Shown here piece by piece: positions 41,534 to 49,962 of a stretch of DNA of 56,161 nucleotides. The first letter of the stretch is position 1; every line of letters begins with the position of its first letter. The stretch is from JAFGJU01 sp964570935 (lineage in GTDB: Bacteria > Eisenbacteria > RBG-16-71-46 > JAFGJU01), in contig CAZMZP010000074.1 of the NCBI GenBank assembly GCA_964570935.1, forward strand, positions 1 to 56,161. Direction: 5' to 3'. A program made the translations under genes and the position numbers. Below the pieces are notes generated by a model. The model searched no databases and was not told the DNA's origin. It saw nothing but the letters and a program-made list of their open reading frames with translations.

Positions 41534-42733
41534 ATGAAGCACCGAAGGCGTGAACAGCGCGCGGCGGGCCGGCAGTCAGGCCGTGTGCGCCGCGCCCTCC
41601 GCGACGCGGCTCAAACCGGGACCGCGGTTCTGGCAGCAGGGCTGCTGCTGTCGGGTCTGCTGGCAGGCTGTTCCGGCGACGGGGCGGGCCGGCGGCAACC
41701 TACCGTGCCGGTGACCGTGGGCCGGGTGGCGGTCATTCCTCAGCCCTTGTCGCTCAAGGCGGTGGGCGCAGTGGAGCCGCTCGAGGCCGTGTCGGTCAGA
41801 GCGCAGGTGGGTGGAGTCCTCATAGAAGTAAGATTCACCGAAGGCCAGGAAGTCCGGGCGGGCCAGACCCTGTTACAGATCGACCCGCGGCTTTTCAGGG
41901 TTGCTCTGAGCGCCGCCGAGGCGCAGCTGGCCAGGGACAGCACCCAGTTGGCCAACGCCGAAGTGCAGGCCCGGCGGTACGCCGACCTCGTCCGGAAGGA
42001 CTACGTTACGCAGGAGCAGGACGACGCCGCGCGGACGGAAGTCGACGTGCTCAGGTCGACGGTGCAGGTGGACAGGGCCGTGGTGGAGCAGGCCAGGCTG
42101 AACTTGAGCTACGCTTCGGTCGCCGCTCCCATATCGGGCCGCACGGGCAGCCTTCTCGTGAAGAGAGGAAACGTCGTCAAGGCCAACGACGCCGCTCTGG
42201 TGGTGATCAATCAGATGCGTCCCATCCGGGTGAGTTTCGCCGTCCCCGAAAGCCAGCTTCCGGTCATACAGAGATACGCGGCGGGAGGGAAGAGACTCGA
42301 GGCGATCGTCAGGCCGTCGGGTGACTCCGGTCGTTCAGAACAGAGGGGACACCTGACTTTCTTCGACAATGCCGTGGACCCGGCCACGGGCACGGTCACG
42401 CTGAAGGCGGAGTTCCCAAACGCTGACGGCTCACTCCTGCCCGGCCAGTTCGTGGACACGGAGCTGCTGCTCGCCGTGGAGGCCGACGCAATAACGGTGC
42501 CGGCGAGCGCGGTCGTCACAGGCCAGGAGGGCACCTTCGTGTACGTAGTCGGCTCGGACAAGAAAGCGGAGAAGCGGCCCGTCAAGGTCAACAGGACACA
42601 GAACGACACGGTTGTCATAGACGAAGGCGTGACCGCGGGCGAGACCGTGGTCACTGACGGCCAGATGCGGCTCACGCCCGGAGCCGCAGTGGAAGTCAGG
42701 CCTGCACCTTCCGGGCAGGGCGCGGCCAAGTGA
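41534..42733 (+). CDS. RND efflux periplasmic adaptor lipoprotein
   Basis: A 399-residue adaptor of the HlyD/MexA family. Lipobox LLAGC near residue 50, then a barrel-lipoyl region ('VEPLEAVSVRAQVGGVLIEVRFTEGQEVRAGQTLLQIDPRLF') and an alpha-hairpin, then a second half of the lipoyl domain ('YASVAAPISGRTGSLLVKRGNVV') and a membrane-proximal part. The start is ATG 41534 with GAGGTGAT overlapping the previous stop. It bridges the inner-membrane transporter and the TolC-like channel. The lipidated form is usual in MexA-type adaptors. Confidence 0.9.
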   Translation: MKHRRREQRAAGRQSGRVRRALRDAAQTGTAVLAAGLLLSGLLAGCSGDGAGRRQPTVPVTVGRVAVIPQPLSLKAVGAVEPLEAVSVRAQVGGVLIEVRFTEGQEVRAGQTLLQIDPRLFRVALSAAEAQLARDSTQLANAEVQARRYADLVRKDYVTQEQDDAARTEVDVLRSTVQVDRAVVEQARLNLSYASVAAPISGRTGSLLVKRGNVVKANDAALVVINQMRPIRVSFAVPESQLPVIQRYAAGGKRLEAIVRPSGDSGRSEQRGHLTFFDNAVDPATGTVTLKAEFPNADGSLLPGQFVDTELLLAVEADAITVPASAVVTGQEGTFVYVVGSDKKAEKRPVKVNRTQNDTVVIDEGVTAGETVVTDGQMRLTPGAAVEVRPAPSGQGAAK

Positions 42734-42755
42734 ACGTTCAGACGAGACGCACCAG

Positions 42756-45700
42756 ATGAGCATATTCATAAAGAGGCCGGTCATGACGACCCTCATCATG
42801 CTGGCCATCATCGTGGCCGGGGTCTTGGGCTACAGGCTGCTGCCGGTCAGCGACCTGCCGACCGTGGACTTCCCCACCATATCGGTGTTCGCCGGCCTGC
42901 CCGGCGCGAGCCCGGAGACCATGGCCTCGACTGTGGCCACGCCTCTCGAGAAGCAGTTCTCGACCATCGCCGGCATCGACAACATGACCAGCTCGAGCAG
43001 CCTGGGGTCCACGCAGATCACGATCCAGTTCAACCTCAGCCGCGACATCGACGCGGCGGCACAGGACGTTCAGGCCGCGATCGCCGCCGTGTCCAGGCAG
43101 CTTCCGCGCGACATGCCGTCTCCGCCGTCGTACCAGAAGGTCAACCCCGCCGCCTCGCCAATCCTTTTCATCGCCCTCACGTCGCCGACGCTGCCGCTTT
43201 ACCAGCTGAACGAGTATGCCGACAACATCATGGCGCAGCGCATCTCGATGGTGAGCGGCGTCGCGCAGGTGCAGGTGTTCGGGGCCCAGAAGTACGCGGT
43301 CCGCATCCAGCTCAACCCCCTGGCTCTGGCGTCGAGGGGCATCGGCATCGACCAGGTCACGAGCGCTGTCTCTTCCAGCAACGTGAACATGCCCACCGGC
43401 ACACTCTGGGGTCGGGAGAAGGCGTTCACGGTGAAGGCCACGGGCCAGCTCAGCAGCGCCGACCAATACCGTTCGGTAGTGGTGGCGTACAGGAACGGAG
43501 CGCCCGTGCGGCTCGGCGACCTCGGCAGGGTGTTCGACAGCGTCCAGAACGACAGGGTGGCCGCGTGGTTCAACGACGACAGGTCGGTCATGCTGGCCAT
43601 CCAGCGTCAGCCCGGCACGAACACGGTCAGGGTCGCGGACGCGGTCAAGGCCCTCCTGCCCAGCTTCCAGAGCCAGATGCCCGCCTCAGTCAGCTATCAC
43701 ATACTTTTCGACAAGGCCGAGCCGATAAAAGCGTCGGTGCACGACGTGAAGTTCACGCTGCTGCTGACGCTCTTCCTCGTGGTCATGGTCATCTTCATGT
43801 TCCTGAGGAATTTCTCGGCCACCGTCATACCGGGCCTGGCGCTTCCCATGTCGGTCGTGGGCACCTTCGCCGTCATGGCGCTCCTGGAGTTCAACCTGGA
43901 CAACCTCTCTCTGATGGCCCTCACCCTGGCGGTTGCCTTCGTCGTGGACGACGCGGTGGTGATGCTGGAGAACATCTTCAGGCACATGGAAATGGGGAAG
44001 ACGCCGTTCAAGGCCGCGACGGACGGAGCCAGGGAAGTCGGGTTCACCATAGTCTCCATGACACTGTCCCTCGTGGCCGTCTTCATACCCATTCTGTTTC
44101 TGGGCGGCATCATGGGGCGACTGTTCCGCGAATTCGCGGTTACCATCATGGTGGCGATACTACTTTCCGGATTCGTGTCTCTCTCACTCACGCCCATGAT
44201 GTGCAGCCGCTTTCTCAAGCCGGAGCGAAAGGACAAACACGGACGGTTCTTCGACGCCTTCGAGTCCTTCTGGGAGCGGACGGTCGCGCTCTACGGCAGG
44301 AGTCTGGACTGGGTGCTTCTCAGGAGGCGGGCCACGGTCGTCTTCTCGGCCGTGATCCTGGCGGCGACGATATTCCTGTTCGGCTTCATATCCAAGGGCT
44401 TCATACCCAGCGAGGACACGAGCTTCCTCCAGGCTTCCACCGAAGGCGCGGAGGGGTTGTCCTTCGACGGCATGCTGAAACACCAGCAGGCGGTGGCCGC
44501 AGTCGTACGAAGCGACCCCAACGTACAGTCGTTCTCCTCCTCGGTCGGAGGAGGCGGCGGAGGCGGAACGAACAGAGGCAACATGTTCATCAAGCTGAAG
44601 CCGCGTCGCCAACGCGGGATGAGCGCCGACGAGGTGGCGAACGCTCTTCGCATGAAGTTGTCCAAGGTCCCCGGGATACGCGTCTTCGTGGTGAATCCGC
44701 CCGCAATCAACATAGGAGGGCGCGGAGCGTCGAGCCTGTATCAGTTCACGCTCCAGTCGGCCGACCTGAAGTCGCTCTACTCCGCCGCTCCGGCGTTCGA
44801 GGCCATACTGAGGGAGAACGAGCTCCTGAGGGACGTGAACAGCGACCTGCGCATCAGCAACCCGGAAGTAAACCTCATCATAGACAGGGACAAAGCGGCG
44901 TCTCTGGGTGTCACACCGGAGGGCATAGAGACCGCTCTCTACTCGGCGTTCGGCACCCGGCAGGTATCCACCATACTGGCTCCGAACAACCAGTACTACG
45001 TCATCATGACGCTGCTGCCCGAGTACCAGAGGGACCCGTCCGCGCTGCAGTACCTTTACGTGCGCTCGCAGTCCGGCGGCCTCGTGCCGCTGTCTGCGCT
45101 TCTCAGAGTCGAGACCGGCGCCGGCCCGCAGAGCGTGAACCATTCCGGCCAGCTCCCGTCGGTGACAGTTTCGTTCAACCTCGCGGAAGGCGTGGCGTTG
45201 AGCCGGGCGGTCGACGCCGTGGACAGGGTTGCGCGGGAAAGTCTGCCGGCCTCGATCGCGACCAACTTCGCCGGAACTGCTCAGGTGTTCAAGGCCTCGC
45301 AGAGCAGCCTCGCGGGGCTCCTCGTCCTGGCCATCCTGGTCATCTACATGATCCTGGGCATACTCTACGAGAGCTTCGTGCATCCGGTAACCATATTGAC
45401 CGGTCTCCCGTTCGCCGTGTTCGGCGCGCTGGTCACCCTCATGATATTCCGGGTGGACTTGAACCTGTACAGCTTCGTCGGGCTCATCCTGCTCATAGGC
45501 GTCGTTAAGAAGAACGCGATCATGATGGTGGATTTCGCCATTGAGGCGAGGGAACAGGGAATGGAATGCCAGGAGGCCATAGTGAAGGCCTGCAAGATCA
45601 GGTTCCGGCCCATCATGATGACCACGGTTGCGGCCCTGATGGCCACACTGCCCATCGCGCTCGGGGTCGGCGCCGGCGCCGAGTCCCGGCGACCCCTGGG

Positions 45701-45896
45701 CCTGTGCGTGGTGGGCGGGCTTCTGTTCTCACAGCTGGTTACGCTTTTTGTGACGCCGGTTTTCTACATCTACTTTGACAGACTGGAGGGCAGGTTGGGG
45801 CGGGCCTTCGGACGCTTCGGCAGGGGCCGGGCCGGGCCGGGCGGGGTGTCGTCCGGCGGAGTGCCGTCTGGCGGGGGGCCGGTCCAGACAGCATAA
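42756..45896 (+). CDS. RND multidrug efflux transporter (HAE1/MdtB-type)
   Basis: A 1046-residue inner-membrane proton antiporter with the RND layout: N-terminal helix 'MTTLIMLAIIVAGVLGYRLLPVSDLPTVDFPTISV', large periplasmic loops after TM1 and TM7, and the conserved TM4 'LTLAVAFVVDDAVVMLENIFRHME' with the Asp pair of the proton relay. The end has 'GVVKKNAIMMVDFAIEAREQG'. The length fits HAE1 pumps. A poly-Gly stretch in the second periplasmic loop (near 44550) is unusual. Together with the adaptor and TolC-like gene it forms a complete three-part pump; the substrate cannot be read from the sequence. Confidence 0.95.
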   Translation: MSIFIKRPVMTTLIMLAIIVAGVLGYRLLPVSDLPTVDFPTISVFAGLPGASPETMASTVATPLEKQFSTIAGIDNMTSSSSLGSTQITIQFNLSRDIDAAAQDVQAAIAAVSRQLPRDMPSPPSYQKVNPAASPILFIALTSPTLPLYQLNEYADNIMAQRISMVSGVAQVQVFGAQKYAVRIQLNPLALASRGIGIDQVTSAVSSSNVNMPTGTLWGREKAFTVKATGQLSSADQYRSVVVAYRNGAPVRLGDLGRVFDSVQNDRVAAWFNDDRSVMLAIQRQPGTNTVRVADAVKALLPSFQSQMPASVSYHILFDKAEPIKASVHDVKFTLLLTLFLVVMVIFMFLRNFSATVIPGLALPMSVVGTFAVMALLEFNLDNLSLMALTLAVAFVVDDAVVMLENIFRHMEMGKTPFKAATDGAREVGFTIVSMTLSLVAVFIPILFLGGIMGRLFREFAVTIMVAILLSGFVSLSLTPMMCSRFLKPERKDKHGRFFDAFESFWERTVALYGRSLDWVLLRRRATVVFSAVILAATIFLFGFISKGFIPSEDTSFLQASTEGAEGLSFDGMLKHQQAVAAVVRSDPNVQSFSSSVGGGGGGGTNRGNMFIKLKPRRQRGMSADEVANALRMKLSKVPGIRVFVVNPPAINIGGRGASSLYQFTLQSADLKSLYSAAPAFEAILRENELLRDVNSDLRISNPEVNLIIDRDKAASLGVTPEGIETALYSAFGTRQVSTILAPNNQYYVIMTLLPEYQRDPSALQYLYVRSQSGGLVPLSALLRVETGAGPQSVNHSGQLPSVTVSFNLAEGVALSRAVDAVDRVARESLPASIATNFAGTAQVFKASQSSLAGLLVLAILVIYMILGILYESFVHPVTILTGLPFAVFGALVTLMIFRVDLNLYSFVGLILLIGVVKKNAIMMVDFAIEAREQGMECQEAIVKACKIRFRPIMMTTVAALMATLPIALGVGAGAESRRPLGLCVVGGLLFSQLVTLFVTPVFYIYFDRLEGRLGRAFGRFGRGRAGPGGVSSGGVPSGGGPVQTA

Positions 45897-45905
45897 GGAG
45901 CGCTC

Positions 45906-47759
45906 ATGAACGCGGTGCCGATCGTGCTTGGTGCGATTCTTGTGATGGCGCTGGCGTACCGATACTACAGCGCGTTCATCGCGGCCAGGATCGCCGTCAT
46001 CAACGACACTAGACCCACTCCCGCGCACGCGCTGCGAGACGGCCAGAACTACCATCCGACGAACAAGTGGGTCCTTTTCGGACACCACTTCGCCGCCATT
46101 TCCGGCGCGGGGCCCCTGATAGGGCCCGTGCTGGCCTCGCAGTTCGGGTACGCGCCGGGCCTGCTCTGGATGCTGCTGGGCGCGGTCCTGGCCGGCGGCG
46201 TGCACGATTTTCTGATACTCGTCGCGTCAATACGCCGGAAGGGGAAATCGCTCGCCGAGATCGCCCGCCACGAGGTCAGCCCCCTCGCCGGGACAATCGC
46301 CTCGGTGGCCATCCTGATAATCATAATCGTGGCTCTCGCGGGCCTGGGCCTGGCAGTGGTCAACGCCCTGGCGGAGAGCTCATGGGGCACCTTCACCATC
46401 GCCATGACGATTCCGGTGGCCCTGTTCGTGGGCCTCTGGATGTACCGGATACGGCCCGGGCGCATCGCTGAAGCGAGTCTCATAGGCGTGATAGGGGTGT
46501 TCGCCGCGGTCATAATCGGCGGCCGCGTGCCTCACTCCGTCCTGGGGCCCTGGTTCACGCTTTCGAGGCACGGCATCATAATCTCCATCGCCGCGTACGG
46601 GTTCATCGCCTCGGTGCTGCCCGTGTGGCTGCTCCTCTGTCCACGCGATTACCTGAGCTCGTACCTCAAAATCGGCACGATAGTCGCGCTGGTGGTCGGG
46701 GTGTTGATAGTCCACCCGCACCTCAAGATGCCGGCCGTTACGCAGTACGTGCACGGCGGCGGGCCCATCATCCCAGGGAAGCTCTTCCCGTTCCTGTTCA
46801 TCACGATCGCCTGCGGCGCCATATCCGGGTTTCACTCGCTCGTGGCCTCGGGCACGACTCCCAAGATGATATCGAAGGAGTCCGACGCCGTCCTGATCGG
46901 ATACGGAGCGATGCTGGTGGAAGGGGTGGTGAGCGTGGTAGCCCTCGTCGCGGCCTGCTCGCTGGTCCCGGCCGACTACTTCGCCATCAACGTGGCGCCG
47001 GACAAGTTCGCGGGCATGGGCATGGCGCCCGTGCATCTGGCCGACCTTTCCCGGCAGGTGGGGGAGAACGTGGCCGGGCGGCCCGGCGGCGCCGTGTCTC
47101 TGGCCGTGGGGTTCGCCCAGATATTCTCGGGCCTGCCGGGCATGCGGGCCCTCATGTCCTACTGGTATCACTTTGCCATAATGTTCGAGGCCCTGTTCAT
47201 CCTCACCACAATCGACACCGGAACGCGGGTGGCCAGGTTTCTTTTCCAGGAGTACGGCGGTCGAATCTACAAGCCGCTGGAAAAGACCGATTGGATTCCC
47301 GGCACGCTCGCCTCGACCGGGCTCGTGGTGTTCTTCTGGGGATACTTCATCTGGACCGGGAACATCAGCACCATCTGGCCCATGTTCGGCACTGCCAATC
47401 AGCTTCTGGCCGGAGTGGCCCTGGCAGTGGCCAACGCGGTGCTCATCAACTCTGGGAAGGCGCGATACATGTGGGTGACGCTGGTGCCGCTGGTGTTCGT
47501 GGCCGTCACCACGCTCTACGCAGGCTGGTGCAACATATTCGGGAATTTCCTGCCGTTGGCCAGGACGCCGGGGAAAGCCGTGCTGGGATACATCAACGTC
47601 GTGCTGTCGACCGTAATCATGCTCTGCGCCGTGGTCGTCCTGGTGGAATCGTGCCGTCGTTCGTACCGGGTCCTGGTCCTGGGCAGGTACACGCGAGCGG
47701 GGAAGACCGTGCTTGCCTCTGATTCCGACTTCCGGCCGCCGGAGTTTGGAGAGGCGTGA
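45906..47759 (+). CDS. cstA: Carbon starvation protein CstA
   Basis: A 617-residue membrane protein with about 16-18 transmembrane helices. Family blocks are 'NYHPTNKWVLFGHHFAAISGAGPLIGPVLA' near the N-terminus, 'GGVHDFL', 'SGFHSLVASGTTPKMI' and 'ALFILTTIDTGTRVARF'. CstA takes up peptides or pyruvate during carbon starvation. It is 84 residues shorter than E. coli CstA, as in many other phyla. Its ATG is 9 nt after the RND gene, so it may be cotranscribed with the efflux genes; the reason for that linkage is unknown. Confidence 0.95.
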   Translation: MNAVPIVLGAILVMALAYRYYSAFIAARIAVINDTRPTPAHALRDGQNYHPTNKWVLFGHHFAAISGAGPLIGPVLASQFGYAPGLLWMLLGAVLAGGVHDFLILVASIRRKGKSLAEIARHEVSPLAGTIASVAILIIIIVALAGLGLAVVNALAESSWGTFTIAMTIPVALFVGLWMYRIRPGRIAEASLIGVIGVFAAVIIGGRVPHSVLGPWFTLSRHGIIISIAAYGFIASVLPVWLLLCPRDYLSSYLKIGTIVALVVGVLIVHPHLKMPAVTQYVHGGGPIIPGKLFPFLFITIACGAISGFHSLVASGTTPKMISKESDAVLIGYGAMLVEGVVSVVALVAACSLVPADYFAINVAPDKFAGMGMAPVHLADLSRQVGENVAGRPGGAVSLAVGFAQIFSGLPGMRALMSYWYHFAIMFEALFILTTIDTGTRVARFLFQEYGGRIYKPLEKTDWIPGTLASTGLVVFFWGYFIWTGNISTIWPMFGTANQLLAGVALAVANAVLINSGKARYMWVTLVPLVFVAVTTLYAGWCNIFGNFLPLARTPGKAVLGYINVVLSTVIMLCAVVVLVESCRRSYRVLVLGRYTRAGKTVLASDSDFRPPEFGEA

Positions 47760-47860
47760 GACCGGAACGAGTCGGGGGTAGGGGCCACAGACCACACATT
47801 TATTTTCGCCCGTAACGTCGCCGTTGACAGCACATTAGCTCGAGCCGCAATAATCATCCA

Positions 47861-47889
47861 TTGACAGGACCGACTTCCTCGTATATAGT
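47861..47889 (+). promoter_or_regulatory. Promoter of RRM gene 3
   Basis: TTGACA, a 17-nt spacer and TATAGT. A second TTGACA at 47824-47829 has only a weak -10. Confidence 0.75.
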
Positions 47890-47895
47890 GACTTA

Positions 47896-48283
47896 TAGAA
47901 ACGATATGGTGATTGCCCCCGAGTTCGGGAGTTCGGATTGGTGCCAGGGGGGCGATCGCAGAGGACAGGTTGAGTTCCCGTTGGTACACGACGCTAATCC
48001 GCAGTAATTACCTCCTCGTGACCTTCCGTTGAACGTTACTCATTTTGCCCTCACTGGTCCGGATCCTTAACAAGACGTACACAATCGAAATGAACATGTC
48101 TGAGAAATGGCTGGCGACTACTGAAAGGAGGCAATCGTCACAGTTACTCGTTCTGAAACAGGTTACTAGTCAGTATTCTCTTATGTTTGGTAGTGTCGTT
48201 GCAGAGGTCTGAAGTGCTACTTTGCTTCTACTTCACAAGGAACATTATTGGACAGAGAGACGAAGAGGAAAGGAAGCTCTAGA
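47896..48283 (+). promoter_or_regulatory. Conserved long 5' leader of RRM gene 3
   Basis: About 388 nt without a gene. GAGGACAGGTTGAGT (47961-47975), CTGAAACAGG (48153-48162), TCTCTTATGTTTGGTAGTG (48178 onward) and a GAAGTGCTACTTTGCTTCTA block near 48210-48230 are shared with the other two leaders in the same order. The long block shared by leaders 1 and 2 is missing here, so this is the most diverged of the three. Confidence 0.7.
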
Positions 48284-48574
48284 ATGCAAGGTAGTAGACT
48301 TTACGTAGGAAATCTCGGTTACTCAGTAGTCAACAGTGAGCTCGAGACTCTGTTCTCCAGCCACGGTGAAGTTACCCAGGTCAACGTGATCGAAGGGAAG
48401 GGGTTTGGATTCGTGGAGATGGCCAACTCTGCCGACGCCCAGAAGGCGAAGGACGCGTTGGACGGCCAGGAGTTCCAGGGCCGCGCTCTGAAGGTCGACG
48501 AGGCTCGTCCTCGCACCAGCAGAGAAGGTGGTTCCAGGTCCGGTTCTTCGGGCGGGGGCTACAGAAGGTTCTAA
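48284..48574 (+). CDS. RRM RNA-binding protein 3
   Basis: A 96-residue member of the same family: MQGSRLYVGNLGY, then RNP1 KGFGFVEM, and a Ser/Gly/Arg tail ending GGGYRRF. It has more differences from the other two (for example SVVNSELETLFSSHG), consistent with an older duplication. ATG 48284 is chosen by alignment with the paralogs. It is followed by its own terminator. Confidence 0.9.
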   Translation: MQGSRLYVGNLGYSVVNSELETLFSSHGEVTQVNVIEGKGFGFVEMANSADAQKAKDALDGQEFQGRALKVDEARPRTSREGGSRSGSSGGGYRRF

Positions 48575-48630
48575 CAACCCTGTGAAATAGCCACACTTCA
48601 GTAAGTTCAGTCAGCCATTTCAGACATGGT

Positions 48631-48663
48631 GAGTCGGGGGGAAGCAAGACTTCCTCCCGATTC
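48631..48663 (+). terminator. Terminator of RRM gene 3
   Basis: A 14-bp stem with two or three G-T pairs (48631-48644 against 48650-48663) and a CAAGA loop, followed by GCTTTTT. It is functionally the same as the other two RRM terminators but with a different stem sequence. Confidence 0.85.
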
Positions 48664-48869
48664 GCTTTTTGTGGTCAAACGTGCTGCGCGCGCTGCGCGC
48701 TTCACTTGTGCTGCAATCCGAGCTTCACTTGTGCTTGCCCGCCGCCCCGCTTCGTGGTAGGTTTGGAGAGAGGGCAGACGGACGAGGCTGGAGGCCCCGG
48801 CGCAGGACCCCGTCGTCGAACTGACTCGGCTGGAACTGGAGTTTTGCATCCCTGGGAAGGAGGCGGACG

Positions 48870-49313
48870 ATGAGAAAACTGCTATTGCTGACCTCGGGAA
48901 TCGCCGTTCTGTTGGCGGCCGGCGTGGCCCCGGCCCAACCGCCGGTGCCCGACTGGGGGCTCAGCCAGAACCTCCCCAACCCGTTCTGCAACGAATCCAG
49001 CATCACCAGGATTCGGTACACTCTCGCTCAGCAGGCGGAAGTGCTGCTCCGGGTCTGGAGCCCGGACACCACCGTCGTGGTGCGGACGATCGTGGCGGGT
49101 GCGCAGGTGCCGGGTTATTTCGAAGTCGTCTGGGACGGCAGGGACGGCGGCGGCGCATTGCTGGATAACGGAGAGTATCCCTACAGTCTGACCGCGACAC
49201 AGGTCGGGGGAGGCCCGGTCCTGTTCGAGAGCATGCTGGTCGCGTCCATTCACTGCGTGCCCATCGGCACGGACCTGGATACCTGGGGCAGGGTCAAGGC
49301 CCTGTTCGAGTAG
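48870..49313 (+). CDS. Small secreted protein, FlgD-type domain plus TWGRVK end
   Basis: A 147-residue protein: signal peptide (LLLLTSGIAVLLAAGVAPAQ), then 'LSQNLPNPFCNESSITRIRY', 'VLLRVWSPDT', and 'VWDGRDGGGALLDNGEYPY', a FlgD-type domain similar to those of the larger secreted proteins. After this it ends in DLDTWGRVKALFE. So it combines both endings: the FlgD-type domain and the TWG motif. The last residue is Glu, not Arg as in the other five. GAAGGAGG precedes the ATG. The tail after the FlgD-type domain is an addition not seen in the PQQ or cohesin proteins. Confidence 0.75.
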   Translation: MRKLLLLTSGIAVLLAAGVAPAQPPVPDWGLSQNLPNPFCNESSITRIRYTLAQQAEVLLRVWSPDTTVVVRTIVAGAQVPGYFEVVWDGRDGGGALLDNGEYPYSLTATQVGGGPVLFESMLVASIHCVPIGTDLDTWGRVKALFE

Positions 49314-49358
49314 CAGACGGTGGTTTCGGCCCCGGCCACCTTCCGTTAGCCACGGAAC

Positions 49359-49961
49359 TCACTTCGAGGCCGTCAGTTCCCGAAGTCGCATGGTCGCGCG
49401 CCTCAGACTCTCTGCACGCTCAATAGCCACGTCAGGGCGCCACGAGTTCTGAACGTAATCAATCAGTCTTGAGGCATATGCCGGCCCCTCTGCCCTGTGG
49501 CTTCCTTGGCGCGGTACCATTTCCTCGCGTATCGCACGACGTCGAGATTGCCGTGCAAGGTTGACCATCTCGATCTTCGGCTCCTGGAGCTGTTCTGGAT
49601 TGAGCGGTACCCTGCTCCGGGCTACACCCAAGAACGCCGCCAGTGAATCCGTGTCAGCCATCAGCCAAGCCTCAACTTCTCTGACAGCCACGCGAAAGCA
49701 CAGACTGGGTGCGCGATTGGAGATCCATTCCCGGCAAAACGGAGGCGCACAGTCTGCGTCGTGGTCAAGGTCCACCAACACTATCCACGGCGAATGCTGT
49801 GCAGCACAGTTGTATCCTCCAATCTGGCGTCGCAGGGAGGCCTTGCCGTTTTTTCCGTAGACTGTGCCCGGGTGGCCGCCCGCAGAGAGGATGAGCTTTC
49901 GGACCACCGCCTCATCCACAATCCCTTCCACAGCCGCCGAGACTACTACCGGTCGAGTCAT
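49359..49961 (-). CDS. TOPRIM-like protein of the DUF4276 type
   Basis: A 200-residue protein. 'VSAAVEGIVDEAVVRKLI' near the N-terminus and 'WIVLVDLDHDADCAP' about residue 65 give the Glu and the Asp-x-Asp of a TOPRIM-like metal site; 'FRVAVREVEAWLMAD' follows, a signature of DUF4276. Its ATG lies one nt after the stop of the ATPase gene, so the two are cotranslated. ATPase plus TOPRIM pairs are known in anti-phage systems such as PARIS (ATPase AriA with a TOPRIM AriB) and OLD-type systems. The pair here differs from AriB's DUF4435 type, so the membership in that system is an inference. Confidence 0.6.
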   Translation of the reverse strand: MTRPVVVSAAVEGIVDEAVVRKLILSAGGHPGTVYGKNGKASLRRQIGGYNCAAQHSPWIVLVDLDHDADCAPPFCREWISNRAPSLCFRVAVREVEAWLMADTDSLAAFLGVARSRVPLNPEQLQEPKIEMVNLARQSRRRAIREEMVPRQGSHRAEGPAYASRLIDYVQNSWRPDVAIERAESLRRATMRLRELTASK

Positions 49962-49962
49962 T

